Assembly (NCBI RefSeq): GCF_005502935.1
Contig: NZ_SCMP01000003.1
Span: 62,001-126,000 of the forward strand
From: Pseudomonas sp. 2FG
GTDB lineage: Bacteria; Pseudomonadota; Gammaproteobacteria; Pseudomonadales; Pseudomonadaceae
Length of the DNA stretch: 64,000 nt
Reading direction: 5' to 3'
Of this stretch, positions 29,527 to 39,624 are shown in pieces (the first letter of the stretch is position 1; each line of letters begins with the position of its first letter). The notes under the pieces were generated by a model. The model saw only the letters and a program-made list of their open reading frames with translations, was not told where the DNA came from and did no database searches. The position numbers and the translations under genes were made by a program.

Positions 29527-30783
29527 ATGTTCAGCAAGCACGACCAGATCAAAGGCTACGACGACGAACTGCTGGCGGCGATGAATGCCGAGGACGCGCG
29601 GCAGGAGCATCACATCGAGCTGATCGCCTCGGAAAACTACTGCAGCCAGCGGGTGATGGAAGCCCAGGGCAGCGGGCTGACCAACAAGTACGCCGAAGGC
29701 TACCCGGGCAAACGCTACTACGGCGGCTGCGAGCACGTCGATGTGGTCGAGCAGCTGGCCATCGATCGCGCCAAACAGCTGTTCGGCGCCGACTACGCCA
29801 ACGTCCAGCCGCACTCCGGCTCGCAAGCCAACGGCGCGGTCTACCTGGCGCTGCTGCAGGCCGGCGACTGCATCCTCGGCATGAGCCTGGCCCACGGCGG
29901 CCACCTCACCCACGGCGCCAAGGTCAGCTCCTCCGGCAAGCTGTACCACGCCGTGCAGTACGGCATCGACACCACCACCGGGCTGATCGACTACGACGAA
30001 GTCGAGCGCCTGGCCGTCGAGCACCAGCCGAAGATGATCGTCGCCGGCTTCTCCGCCTACTCCAAGACCCTGGATTTCCCGCGCTTTCGCGCCATCGCCG
30101 ACAAGGTCGGCGCCTATCTGTTCGTCGACATGGCCCATGTCGCCGGGCTGGTGGCTGCCGGTCTGTACCCGAACCCGCTGCCCTTCGCCGATGTGGTCAC
30201 CACCACTACCCACAAGACCCTGCGCGGCCCGCGCGGCGGCCTGATCCTGGCCAAGGCGAACCCGGAGATCGAGAAGAAGCTCAATGCCGCGGTCTTCCCC
30301 GGCGCCCAGGGCGGCCCGCTGATGCACGTGATCGCGGCCAAGGCCGTGTGCTTCAAGGAAGCGCTGGAGCCAGGCTTCAAGGCCTACCAGCAGCAGGTGA
30401 TCGACAACGCCCAGGCGATGGCTAAAGTCTTTATCGAGCGTGGCTACGACGTGGTCTCCGGCGGTACCGACAATCACCTGTTCCTGGTCAGCCTGATCCG
30501 TCAGGGCCTGACCGGCAAGGACGCCGACGCCGCCCTCGGTCGTGCCGGGATCACCGTGAACAAGAACGCCGTGCCGAACGACCCGCAATCGCCGTTCGTC
30601 ACCTCGGGCCTGCGCATCGGCACCCCGGCGATCACCAGCCGTGGTTTCAAGGTCGCCCAGAGCGTCGAGCTGGCGGGCTGGATCTGCGACATCCTCGATC
30701 ACCTCGGCGATGCCGATGTCGAGGCACAAGTCGCCCGGCAGGCCGCCGCGTTGTGCGCCGATTTCCCGGTCTATGCTGATTAA
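29527..30783 (+). CDS. glyA: Serine hydroxymethyltransferase
   Basis: The PLP enzyme joins glycine and methylene-tetrahydrofolate to make serine, using the one-carbon unit released by GcvT. The 418-residue protein has [10 protein letters not shown] near the N-terminus and the PLP lysine K230 in [16 protein letters not shown]. The ATG at 29527 follows CAGAGGA. Pseudomonas carries more than one glyA; by context this is the gcs-operon copy (glyA2-like). Confidence 0.95.
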   Translation: MFSKHDQIKGYDDELLAAMNAEDARQEHHIELIASENYCSQRVMEAQGSGLTNKYAEGYPGKRYYGGCEHVDVVEQLAIDRAKQLFGADYANVQPHSGSQANGAVYLALLQAGDCILGMSLAHGGHLTHGAKVSSSGKLYHAVQYGIDTTTGLIDYDEVERLAVEHQPKMIVAGFSAYSKTLDFPRFRAIADKVGAYLFVDMAHVAGLVAAGLYPNPLPFADVVTTTTHKTLRGPRGGLILAKANPEIEKKLNAAVFPGAQGGPLMHVIAAKAVCFKEALEPGFKAYQQQVIDNAQAMAKVFIERGYDVVSGGTDNHLFLVSLIRQGLTGKDADAALGRAGITVNKNAVPNDPQSPFVTSGLRIGTPAITSRGFKVAQSVELAGWICDILDHLGDADVEAQVARQAAALCADFPVYAD

Positions 30784-30880
30784 GAGCTTCTGCTCGGCGC
30801 TCCCGCCTGTGCGCGTATTCCCCTCTCCCTCCAGAAGAGAAGCCGCAGGGGGGAAGCTCGGCGAAGCATCGGAGATAACC

Positions 30881-32257
<1,377 letters not shown>

Positions 32258-32261
32258 TTCC

Positions 32262-32319
32262 GTAGGGTGCGCCCTGCGCACCACAACCACTCATCATCGG
32301 TGCGCACGGCGCACCCTAC
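32262..32319. repeat. REP-like inverted repeat, GGGTGCGCC family
   Basis: Two 21-nt arms (32262-32282 and 32299-32319) pair with one mismatch around a 16-nt loop, in the sdaA-gcvT gap. Two more members of the same family lie in the atu cluster. Confidence 0.8.
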
Positions 32320-32332
32320 TGGAGAAATTTGC

Positions 32333-33451
32333 ATGTCCACCGAAACCCTCGCGAAAACACCGCTAGACGCCCTGCACCTGGAACTCGGCGCACGCATGGT
32401 GCCCTTCGCCGGTTACTCCATGCCGGTGCAGTACCCCCTCGGCGTACTCAAGGAGCACCAGCACTGCCGCGACCAGGCCGGCCTGTTCGATGTCTCGCAC
32501 ATGGGCCAGATCATCCTGCGGGGCGAAGGCGCCGCCAAAGCCCTGGAAGCCCTGGTGCCGGTGGATATCATCGACCTGCCGGTGGGCATGCAGCGCTATG
32601 CCCTGTTCACCGACGAGAACGGCGGCATCCTCGACGACTTGATGGTGGCCAATGCCGGCGACCACCTGTTCCTGGTGGTCAACGCGGCCTGCAAACATGA
32701 GGACCTGGCCCACCTGCAACGCAACCTGGCCGGCCAGTGCGAAGTCGAACCACACTTCGACCGCGCCCTGCTCGCCCTCCAGGGCCCGGCCGCGGTCGAG
32801 GTGCTGGCGCGCCTGGCGCCACAAGTCGCGCAGATAACCTTTATGCAGTTCGCCCACGTCAAGCTGCTCGGCATCGACTGCTTCGTCAGCCGCTCCGGCT
32901 ACACCGGCGAAGACGGCTTCGAGATCTCCGTCCCGGCCGTGCACGCCGAAGCGCTGGCGCGCAGCCTGCTGGCGCAACCGGAAGTGCAGCCGATCGGCCT
33001 CGGTGCGCGCGATTCGCTGCGCCTGGAAGCCGGCCTGTGCCTCTACGGCCATGACATGAACAGCAGCACCACGCCGATCGAGGCGGGCCTGGCCTGGGTC
33101 ATCTCGAAAGCTCGTCGGGCCGGCGGCGCGCGGGCCGGCGGCTTCCCCGGCACCGAGCGCATCCTCGCGCAACAGCGAGACGGCGTTGGGAGCAAACGGG
33201 TCGGTCTGCTGCCGCAGGAGCGCACGCCGGTGCGTGAAGGCTGCGAAATCGTCGATGCCGACGGCACGCTGATCGGTCAGGTGTGCAGCGGTGGCTTCGG
33301 CCCGACCCTGGGCGCGCCGCTGGCCATGGGTTATCTGCACAGCGCCCACAGTGCGCTGGATACCCCCGTGTGGGCGGTTGTGCGCGGTAAGCGCGTGCCG
33401 ATGAAGGTGGCGAAGACGCCGTTCGTGCCGCAACGCTACTACCGCAGCTAA
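32333..33451 (+). CDS. gcvT: Aminomethyltransferase (glycine cleavage T protein)
   Basis: GcvT transfers the methylene group from aminomethyl-lipoyl-GcvH to tetrahydrofolate and releases ammonia. The 372-residue protein shows the folate-binding N-terminal region ([20 protein letters not shown]), YTGEDGFEI, and the late [18 protein letters not shown] with the catalytic Asp region. The ATG at 32333 follows GGAG. It is the last gene of the operon, convergent with the double-receiver gene. Confidence 0.94.
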   Translation: MSTETLAKTPLDALHLELGARMVPFAGYSMPVQYPLGVLKEHQHCRDQAGLFDVSHMGQIILRGEGAAKALEALVPVDIIDLPVGMQRYALFTDENGGILDDLMVANAGDHLFLVVNAACKHEDLAHLQRNLAGQCEVEPHFDRALLALQGPAAVEVLARLAPQVAQITFMQFAHVKLLGIDCFVSRSGYTGEDGFEISVPAVHAEALARSLLAQPEVQPIGLGARDSLRLEAGLCLYGHDMNSSTTPIEAGLAWVISKARRAGGARAGGFPGTERILAQQRDGVGSKRVGLLPQERTPVREGCEIVDADGTLIGQVCSGGFGPTLGAPLAMGYLHSAHSALDTPVWAVVRGKRVPMKVAKTPFVPQRYYRS

Positions 33452-33469
33452 ATCGCAACGAGTTTCTCT

Positions 33470-33493
33470 GGGGCCCCGCGCAGGCGGGGACCC
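33470..33493. terminator. GC-rich hairpin between convergent genes
   Basis: GGGGCCCCGC and GCGGGGACCC pair with one mismatch around GCAG, 18 bp after the gcvT stop. There is no T run, so it is a weak or REP-like terminator for the gcv operon and for the opposing gene. Confidence 0.4.
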
Positions 33494-33506
33494 AACAAAC
33501 AGCGAC

Positions 33507-34421
33507 CTACGCCGTCAGCCGCTCGCGCAGGCGCCCCAACATGCCGAGCAAACTCCCCACCTTCTCGCTCTCGCGCTCATCCTTGGGTATTGCAGCCACC
33601 CGACCCACCACCCGCGCAGGCTCTGCCCGCCAGATCGACGCCTGCTCCGCCGCCGCTTTCAGGCCCTTTTCGAACAAGCCGCGGCGAATCGGTTTGGGCA
33701 GGTAACGAAAGATCTGCGCCTCGTTGATCAACTTCAACAGCGCCTGGGTATCGCAGAACGGCGTGACCACCAGGCTGAGCAAACGCGGATGGGCCTGGGC
33801 CAGGCTTTTCAGCAAGGGCGCGGTGTCTTCACCGGCCAGTTTAAGGTCGCTGATCAACAGCTGTACCGGCTCCAGGTTCAGCAGCGCCAGGGCTTCGGCC
33901 AGGCTGCGTGCGCGCAGCAGGCGGTGGCCGCCAGCGCGGCAAAAGTCGTCGACGCAGGCCAGCGTGTCGGCATCCTCATCCAACAGCAGCACATTCAGCG
34001 GCGCAGACACTTCGCTGGTCGCGGCCGTCACCGGCGCTTGCGCCTGGCGCGCGGCAATTTCGGCGGCCTGGCGCAGGGTGAAGGCCATTTCCTGCTGATC
34101 CCAGGGTTTGGTCAGGTAACGGAAAATCCCGCCGCTGTTCAGCGCTTCGACGGCCGCATCCAGATCCGAGTAGCCGGTGAGCAGAATCCGCAGGGTTTCC
34201 GGCGCGATCTCTCGGGCCTGCGCCAGCAGTTGCGCGCCACTCATCTGCGGCATGCGCTGGTCGCTGACGATGATATGCACCGGCTCGCTTTTCAGCCGTT
34301 CCAGGGCGCGGTGCGGATCGCTCTCGGTCAACACCTCGTATTGGCGCCGGAACTGCAGGGCCAGGCTGCGCAGGATGCGCTCTTCGTCGTCGATAAAGAG
34401 GATGCGGATCGGCTGGCTCAT
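33507..34421 (-). CDS. Response regulator with two receiver domains and no output domain
   Basis: A 304-residue cytosolic protein. Receiver 1 (about 6-120) has FIDDEE, phospho-acceptor D54 in IIVSDQRMP, and K105 in YLTKPW. Receiver 2 (about 142-260) has LLLDEDAD, D192 in LLISDLKL and a lysine in YLPKPI. The tail of about 45 residues is basic and not a known effector. The ATG lies one base after the stop of the CBS-kinase gene, so the two are translated together. It probably works by protein-protein contact or as a phosphate sink. Confidence 0.88.
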   Translation of the reverse strand: MSQPIRILFIDDEERILRSLALQFRRQYEVLTESDPHRALERLKSEPVHIIVSDQRMPQMSGAQLLAQAREIAPETLRILLTGYSDLDAAVEALNSGGIFRYLTKPWDQQEMAFTLRQAAEIAARQAQAPVTAATSEVSAPLNVLLLDEDADTLACVDDFCRAGGHRLLRARSLAEALALLNLEPVQLLISDLKLAGEDTAPLLKSLAQAHPRLLSLVVTPFCDTQALLKLINEAQIFRYLPKPIRRGLFEKGLKAAAEQASIWRAEPARVVGRVAAIPKDERESEKVGSLLGMLGRLRERLTA

Positions 34422-34422
34422 C

Positions 34423-35745
34423 TCAGGCGCTCCATTTCAGTTCGGCGGCTTGCGCGCGCGGCAGACGCAGCAAGAACCGCGTACCACGCCCCGGTTCAGA
34501 GGCGACGCGGATCAGGCCGCCGTGGTCTTGGATGATCTTGAAGCTGATCGACAAGCCCAAGCCGGTGCCCTGCCCGACCGGCTTGGTGGTGAAGAACGGA
34601 TCGAAGATCCGCGCCCGCACCTCCGGCGGCATGCCGCGGCCATTGTCCTGTACCGAGACGAACACCGCCGCCTCGTCGGCCCAGGTTTTCAGCTGAATCT
34701 GGCCGAAACCGTCGATCGCCTGGGCGGCATTGGTGAGCAGGTTGAGCAACACCTGGTTGATCTGCGAAGGCGCACAGGCAATGCGCGGTAGCTCGCCGAG
34801 TTGCGAGACCACTTCGGCCTTGTCCTTGATGCTGTTGCGGGCGATCACCAGCGCGCTGCGGATGCAGTCGTTGAGGTCGACTTCTTCGCTCATGGCGCGA
34901 TCCAGGCGGGCGAAATCCTTGAGGCCGACGACCAATTCGGCAATCTGCCCCAGGCCATACAGGGTGTCGCCGAACAGCTGGCTCAAGTCCTCCACCAGCA
35001 ACTCCGGCGCGGCCTGCTCGCGAGCGCTGGCGGCCTGTTCCAGCGCCTGCGCCAAGCGGGCCTCGGTGCAGGCCGGGTCGTTCAGGCAAGCGGCCAGGGC
35101 GGCCTGGGTCTCGGCCAACAGAAACAGCGGCGCACTCAACTCACGCAGCAGTTCGACGTTGTTTTTCACGTAGCCCAGCGGGGTGTTCAACTCGTGGGCG
35201 ACGCCGGCGACCATCTGCCCGAGGGAGGCCATTTTTTCCGATTGCACCAGTTGGGTCTGCGACTCCTTGAGATCGACCAAGGCCTTGCGCAGCACCGTGT
35301 TGCGCTGGGCGATGCGCGCTTCCATGGCCTTGAGCAGGTCGAGCACCGTGCCGATCCCCCGGTAGCGACCCGCTGCATCGACCAGGATGAAGTCTTCGGT
35401 GATCGGGTATTGCAGCTGGCCGGTGATCTGCTTGGCCGCGTCGTCCAGGCTGGTGTCCAGGCTGACCACCAGCGGCGCCGGGTTCATCACCTCATGGATC
35501 GGATGGCGGCCGCGCAAGTCGCGACCGAAGCGCTGCATGAAGATGTCCTGCAGCTTGGAGCGGCTGACCAGGCCCACCGGGCGCTCGGCAGCGTCGACCA
35601 CCGGCAGGGAGAGAAAGGCCTTGTGTTCAGGCGTCAGCAAACGGTCGGCCACATCGCTGATGCTCATGCTGGGCAAGAGTGGCGCGACCGGTTTGAGCAG
35701 GCGACTTAGAGCAGTTGGAGCACTGGGAGCACTGGCGGCGATCAT
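34423..35745 (-). CDS. Cytoplasmic histidine kinase with CBS-pair sensor
   Basis: A 440-residue kinase with no membrane segment. Residues about 22-140 form two CBS motifs (SISDVADRLL...LPVVDAAERPVGLVSRSKL and PIHEVMNPAPLVVSLDTSLDDAAKQI...FILVDAAGRYRGIGTVLDLL), then a coiled coil and the phospho-acceptor H184 in GVAHELNTPLGYVKNN, then a GHKL ATPase domain with DNGRGMPPEV and GTGLGLSISFKI. CBS pairs usually sense adenine nucleotides. The frame continues to a TTG at 35793, but the ATG at 35745 with GGGAAG upstream is more likely. Confidence 0.9.
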   Translation of the reverse strand: MIAASAPSAPTALSRLLKPVAPLLPSMSISDVADRLLTPEHKAFLSLPVVDAAERPVGLVSRSKLQDIFMQRFGRDLRGRHPIHEVMNPAPLVVSLDTSLDDAAKQITGQLQYPITEDFILVDAAGRYRGIGTVLDLLKAMEARIAQRNTVLRKALVDLKESQTQLVQSEKMASLGQMVAGVAHELNTPLGYVKNNVELLRELSAPLFLLAETQAALAACLNDPACTEARLAQALEQAASAREQAAPELLVEDLSQLFGDTLYGLGQIAELVVGLKDFARLDRAMSEEVDLNDCIRSALVIARNSIKDKAEVVSQLGELPRIACAPSQINQVLLNLLTNAAQAIDGFGQIQLKTWADEAAVFVSVQDNGRGMPPEVRARIFDPFFTTKPVGQGTGLGLSISFKIIQDHGGLIRVASEPGRGTRFLLRLPRAQAAELKWSA

Positions 35746-35804
35746 TGGCGAACACTTCCCGGAGTAAGGAGTCGGCCATTCAAACAGTGCCAAGTTGCCA
35801 GCAT

Positions 35805-35818
35805 GTGACAGCTGTCAC
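35805..35818. promoter_or_regulatory. Perfect 14-bp palindrome upstream of the CBS-kinase gene
   Basis: GTGACAGCTGTCAC is fully symmetric and lies 60 bp before the kinase start and about 210 bp before the DUF2897 gene, in their shared 280-bp control region. The binding protein is not known. Confidence 0.5.
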
Positions 35819-36025
35819 GTCTGCCCAGCGTTTTTGCTGCTGCGGCGCAGCGACCGAGGGCCGGGAAGAGGCTTTTATCTGACAGCGCCGGGGCCCAAGC
35901 GTATGGTGAAAACATGCAAAGATTTCAGAAACACTCGAATCGCTGGGTGATCGAAACTGTGCCGTGACGTGAACATTCTGTTGTTAAGCACGACCTGTTG
36001 TTAACCACAAATCAGGGAGAACGCT

Positions 36026-36193
36026 ATGCCTTGGTACGCTTGGCTGATTATGGTTCTTGCCCTCGGCTCAATCGTCGGTGGCTTGCTAATGTTGCGGGAC
36101 ACCGCAAAGAAGTTACCGCTGACCGACGAACAACTGAAACGCATCCATGAACGCAACGCCGAGATGGACGCCAAAGACGCGCGCAACCGCTAG
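36026..36193 (+). CDS. DUF2897-type small membrane protein
   Basis: A 55-residue protein with one membrane helix (WLIMVLALGSIVGGLLML, residues 6-23) followed by a charged helix (LPLTDEQLKRIHERNAEMDAK). An AGGGAGA ribosome site precedes the ATG. The size, the helix and the Leu-Thr-Asp-Glu-Gln segment resemble the small DUF2897 family of pseudomonads. Its last 47 bases overlap the next gene in another frame. Function unknown. Confidence 0.75.
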   Translation: MPWYAWLIMVLALGSIVGGLLMLRDTAKKLPLTDEQLKRIHERNAEMDAKDARNR

Positions 36194-37580
36194 CCTCGCC
36201 CTACTCCTGCTGCTAAGCAGCTGCGTCCACGCGCCCCCTGCCCCAAGCGATGCCTGCGTCGCCCTGTTCGCTGCGCGCGATCACGTCAGCGCGGCCACCC
36301 ACGACGCCCAATATCGACCCTTAGCCGGTTTTTATGGGCTGCGCAGCGACCGCGTACTGGCCGCCCTTGGCCCGACCGCACAGAGCCCCGAGCAGCGCCG
36401 CCTGTGGCTGCAACGCCTGGCCGAACGCGATGCGGAGGCCAGCGCCATCGAGCTGGGCAATCTACCGCCGCGGACACAGCAGGACTGGAACAGCCCCGCG
36501 CGCCAAAGCCAGCTGCACAGCTGCCGCACGGCGCAGCGAGAGCGTTTGCTCCACAACCAGCATGACTTCAGCAACGCCGTCGCCGCGGCGCAGGTGCCCG
36601 ACGATTACCGCGACTGGGCCCGCACGCTGGGCCTCTATCCGCTGTTCAAGCCGATCTATCAACGCAGCATCGCGGCGTGGCAGGCCGAGGCGGCCAAGGC
36701 CCAAGAGCCGGTGGATAACGCAAATTGGCTGGCCTATCAGCCACTGCCGGACGCAGCGGCGTTCAACCCAGCGCTGCAGGAGGATGCCTTGGGCCTGCCG
36801 CAGCCTGACCCGCAGCAGCGCGCCGCCCTGTTCGCCCATCATGCGCCCTGGCTGCGGATCGCCCAACGCAGCCCTGCCGACCGCCTAGGCAGCCCATTTT
36901 TCCTGGACGATGGCCAGCGCGGCTTCGATCAGCAGGCGCCGCAACTGTTTCAACACATTGGCTGGAGCAAGCTCAACGGGCACTGGCGTCTGCAGTTGAT
37001 CTATCAGTTCTGGTTCAGCCAGAGGCCCAAAGCCCATGCGCTGGATATCTATGGCGGCGAGCTGGATGGGCTGCTCTGGCGCGTCACCCTGGACGAGCAC
37101 GGGCGAGCGCTGCTGTACGACAGCATCCACCCGTGCGGCTGCTGGCAAAACTTCTTCCTGCCGGCAGATTCGCCCTTGAAGTTTCTCTATGAATTCAGGC
37201 GCCAACCGGCGGATCTGGAAGCTCGCACGGCACGGCGCCTCGAAAGTACTGGCGATCGGGCGCCGACACTCTGGCTGAGCGCCAGTGAACACAGCGTGTT
37301 GTGGGTCGACGGACGCCGCCCGCAATACCCCGCCATCGGCTATCAACAGCGCGAACTCAGCAGCCTGCGGCAACTGCGTCACCCACAAGGGCAGCGCAGC
37401 CTGTATGCCAGCGATGGCCTGGTACCTGGCAGCGAGCGCCTGGAACGTTGGCTGTTGTGGCCTTCGGGGGTCGTTTCGCCTGGCGCCATGCGCCAATGGG
37501 GCCGACACGCCACGGCCTTTTCCGGCCGCGCGCAGTTCGATGACCCAGCACTTCTAGACCGATATTTCTCCGCGCCCTGA
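36147..37580 (+). CDS. Large lipoprotein of unknown function
   Basis: A 477-residue protein with a lipoprotein signal (ASLALLLLLSSC, lipidated C26). The start has to be the ATG at 36147, since no other start codon lies before the signal, so it overlaps the preceding small gene by 47 bases. The mature protein is rich in Trp, Arg and Gln; segments such as LYQFWFSQR-like (IYQFWFSQRPKAHALDIYGGELDGLLWRV, over the middle) and HPCGCWQNFF look like a conserved fold, but I do not recognise a named family with certainty. Envelope location is the only safe statement. Confidence 0.8.
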   Translation: MNATPRWTPKTRATASLALLLLLSSCVHAPPAPSDACVALFAARDHVSAATHDAQYRPLAGFYGLRSDRVLAALGPTAQSPEQRRLWLQRLAERDAEASAIELGNLPPRTQQDWNSPARQSQLHSCRTAQRERLLHNQHDFSNAVAAAQVPDDYRDWARTLGLYPLFKPIYQRSIAAWQAEAAKAQEPVDNANWLAYQPLPDAAAFNPALQEDALGLPQPDPQQRAALFAHHAPWLRIAQRSPADRLGSPFFLDDGQRGFDQQAPQLFQHIGWSKLNGHWRLQLIYQFWFSQRPKAHALDIYGGELDGLLWRVTLDEHGRALLYDSIHPCGCWQNFFLPADSPLKFLYEFRRQPADLEARTARRLESTGDRAPTLWLSASEHSVLWVDGRRPQYPAIGYQQRELSSLRQLRHPQGQRSLYASDGLVPGSERLERWLLWPSGVVSPGAMRQWGRHATAFSGRAQFDDPALLDRYFSAP

Positions 37581-37662
37581 GCGAACGCCCTGTGGATGGC
37601 GCGTCTATATGGAGCTCAGCGCCCGCTCATCGGTAGACTCCGGCAGCGCAAAAGGAGCTGCC

Positions 37663-38421
37663 ATGCCGCTGCATCTACGTTTACTCCTGCCGGCCCTGGG
37701 GCTGGCACTAGGTTTCGCCCTCGGTTTTATCCAACCGCTGGGCTTGGCCGGCGGCAGCCTGTTTGTCGGCTTGCTGTTGTTCGCGCAGGGGCGCCTGCCC
37801 AAGGCGCTCTGGTGGACGCTGAGCTTTCTGGCCGGCATCGCCCTCGCCGCTCATCTGCTGCCCGGTTTCCACCCCTGGCAACTCTGGCCGCCGCGCCGGC
37901 TCAGCGCCGATGCCGCGCCTTATGCCCTACGCCTGTCGTGGGACAAGTTGCTGGTCGGCCTGACGTTGCTCGCCTGGTGGCTCGGGCAAAAACCTCGATC
38001 CGCGCTGCAACCGCAGCGGGCCGGCTGGGTCGTGCTGACAACCTTGCTGGCGGTGCCGTTGCTGGCCCTGGCTTTAGGTCTGGTCGGCTGGCAACCGAAA
38101 TGGCCACCAGGCTTGACGCTCTGGCTGCTGGTGAATCTCGGGGGGGCGGTACTGGCGGAGGAGCTGCTGTTTCGCGCGTGGCTGCAACCTGCGTTGGTAG
38201 CCCGCCTGGGCACCTGGCCGGGGATAGTGCTGACGGCGAGCCTGTTCGGCGCCGTGCATATCCCCTTCAGCCCGTTGTTCGCCCTGGTCGCCGCTGTGGC
38301 TGGGCTCGGTTACGGGCTGGCCTTCCACTACAGCGGTCGCTTGCTGGTGGCGGTGGCCCTGCATGCCGCGGTCAATCTGCTGCACCTGTTGTTGCTGAGT
38401 TACCCGCTGCGCCTGAGCTGA
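37663..38421 (+). CDS. CPBP-family intramembrane metalloprotease
   Basis: A 252-residue polytopic membrane protein of the CAAX-protease/bacteriocin-processing (Abi/CPBP) family. The active-site motif EExxxR is E166, E167 and R171 in LAEELLFRAWL, followed by FGAVHIPFSP and a last HAAVNLLHLL histidine. An AAGGAG ribosome site precedes the ATG. No peptide toxin or immunity partner is visible nearby, so its target is unknown. Confidence 0.9.
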   Translation: MPLHLRLLLPALGLALGFALGFIQPLGLAGGSLFVGLLLFAQGRLPKALWWTLSFLAGIALAAHLLPGFHPWQLWPPRRLSADAAPYALRLSWDKLLVGLTLLAWWLGQKPRSALQPQRAGWVVLTTLLAVPLLALALGLVGWQPKWPPGLTLWLLVNLGGAVLAEELLFRAWLQPALVARLGTWPGIVLTASLFGAVHIPFSPLFALVAAVAGLGYGLAFHYSGRLLVAVALHAAVNLLHLLLLSYPLRLS

Positions 38422-38428
38422 GCCGGCC

Positions 38429-39217
38429 TCAGGGCTCGGCCAGCTGGGTTGACGGGTTCAACTGGTAATGACCGAGCAACTTGCCCAGCTGCCCCTGGGC
38501 GCGCAGTTGCTGGAGCAACGCCGTGAAAGTCGCGGCACTGATAACCGACTGTGGGCGCAGCAGGGCCTGGTGATGGTAAGTCTGGTCCACCCGCGTCGAG
38601 ACCAGCATCTGCGAACGCCGCTCGGGATAAAGCTGCTGGTAGTGGTGCAGGTAAGAACGGGTAACCACCGTCACATCGGCGCGCCCACGCAGCACCATCA
38701 GCAGATTGCTGTCATGCGAGTAGGTCAGCACGGCGTTGAAGTGGCGGATCAGGTAATCCGGGTCGGCATTGTAATTGGCAAAACCGTAGTGATAGCCGCT
38801 ATACAGTGCCAGGCGTTTGCCACTTAGCTGATTGAAATAGTCCTGGCCACCCTCGGACTCGGCCCTTGCCACATACAGCTCGGCATCCTCTATCTGCAAG
38901 TCGACGCTCGTCAGCGGGATGTTCTGCCAGCCCCAACTGGGCGACTCAAACAGGATGATGTCGAACCGCCCGTTCTCGAAATCGCGGAAGCGGCGCGTCA
39001 CCGAGGTCATCACCAGTTCGAAGCGGTACTCCGTCTGCTGCTGGTTCAGCGCCTTGAGCAAATCCGGCAACAGCCCTTGCGGCTGGGCACTCTCGGGCTT
39101 AATCGCGTAGGGCGGAAAATGGTAGGCCCCGACCTTGACCACTTGCGCGGCCAGCAGCGATTGCGCAGCAAAAAAACTGAGTGCTAACAGCAGCAATCCG
39201 TGAGCAACGCGCACCAT
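38429..39217 (-). CDS. Periplasmic solute-binding protein (transporter substrate-binding domain)
   Basis: A 262-residue protein from ATG 39217 with a signal peptide (VAHGLLLLALSFFAAQSLLA). The mature part begins QVVKVGAYHFPPYAIKPE, the usual start of type 3 extracellular solute-binding proteins. No permease or ATPase gene is adjacent, so it may be a stand-alone binding protein or belong to a distant transporter. It is convergent with the CPBP gene, with only 7 bp between stops. Confidence 0.83.
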   Translation of the reverse strand: MVRVAHGLLLLALSFFAAQSLLAAQVVKVGAYHFPPYAIKPESAQPQGLLPDLLKALNQQQTEYRFELVMTSVTRRFRDFENGRFDIILFESPSWGWQNIPLTSVDLQIEDAELYVARAESEGGQDYFNQLSGKRLALYSGYHYGFANYNADPDYLIRHFNAVLTYSHDSNLLMVLRGRADVTVVTRSYLHHYQQLYPERRSQMLVSTRVDQTYHHQALLRPQSVISAATFTALLQQLRAQGQLGKLLGHYQLNPSTQLAEP

Positions 39218-39624
39218 ACACACCCCGCAAAGACCTTAACGAAGCGAGTGTAATCGAAGATCCGCGCGGCGGCGCAGTGCGTAATGGCAAATAGCCTTTC
39301 CCACTGGGTAAAAATCCGCCGCCGGCGTCCTCGATCACCGGCGACAGCGCCTCTTCCGCCAGTTGGATGCGGCCCAGCGACGCACAGCGGGCGCTGCCGA
39401 CGCCGGCCATCCGGCCACAGCCCGCATCTGAACTAGACTTAAGCGTTAAGCGGGTATGCCAACTCCCGGCAGGCGGCCAGGCCAGGGGCGGTGCTGACCC
39501 AGCCGTTGCAGCGCGCCGCCGCGGCTTGTCCGATGCTCCCTATGGAGGGCGGAGGTGACTGCCGCGGACAGGCCCGCGCTTTTGCCTTGTCTCGTCCAAG
39601 CCAGAGCATCCAGGAGCAGCACGG
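39218..39624. other. 407-bp intergenic region, nothing recognised
   Basis: The spacer between the divergent binding-protein and sensor-kinase genes holds no supported gene. An AGGAG ribosome site lies just before 39625. No clear promoter or repeat was found. Confidence 0.6.

Noticed and set aside
30784..30880. REP element in the glyA-sdaA gap
   Set aside because: CCCCTCTCCCT and a later G-rich run could pair only poorly, with a long loop; too degenerate to call.
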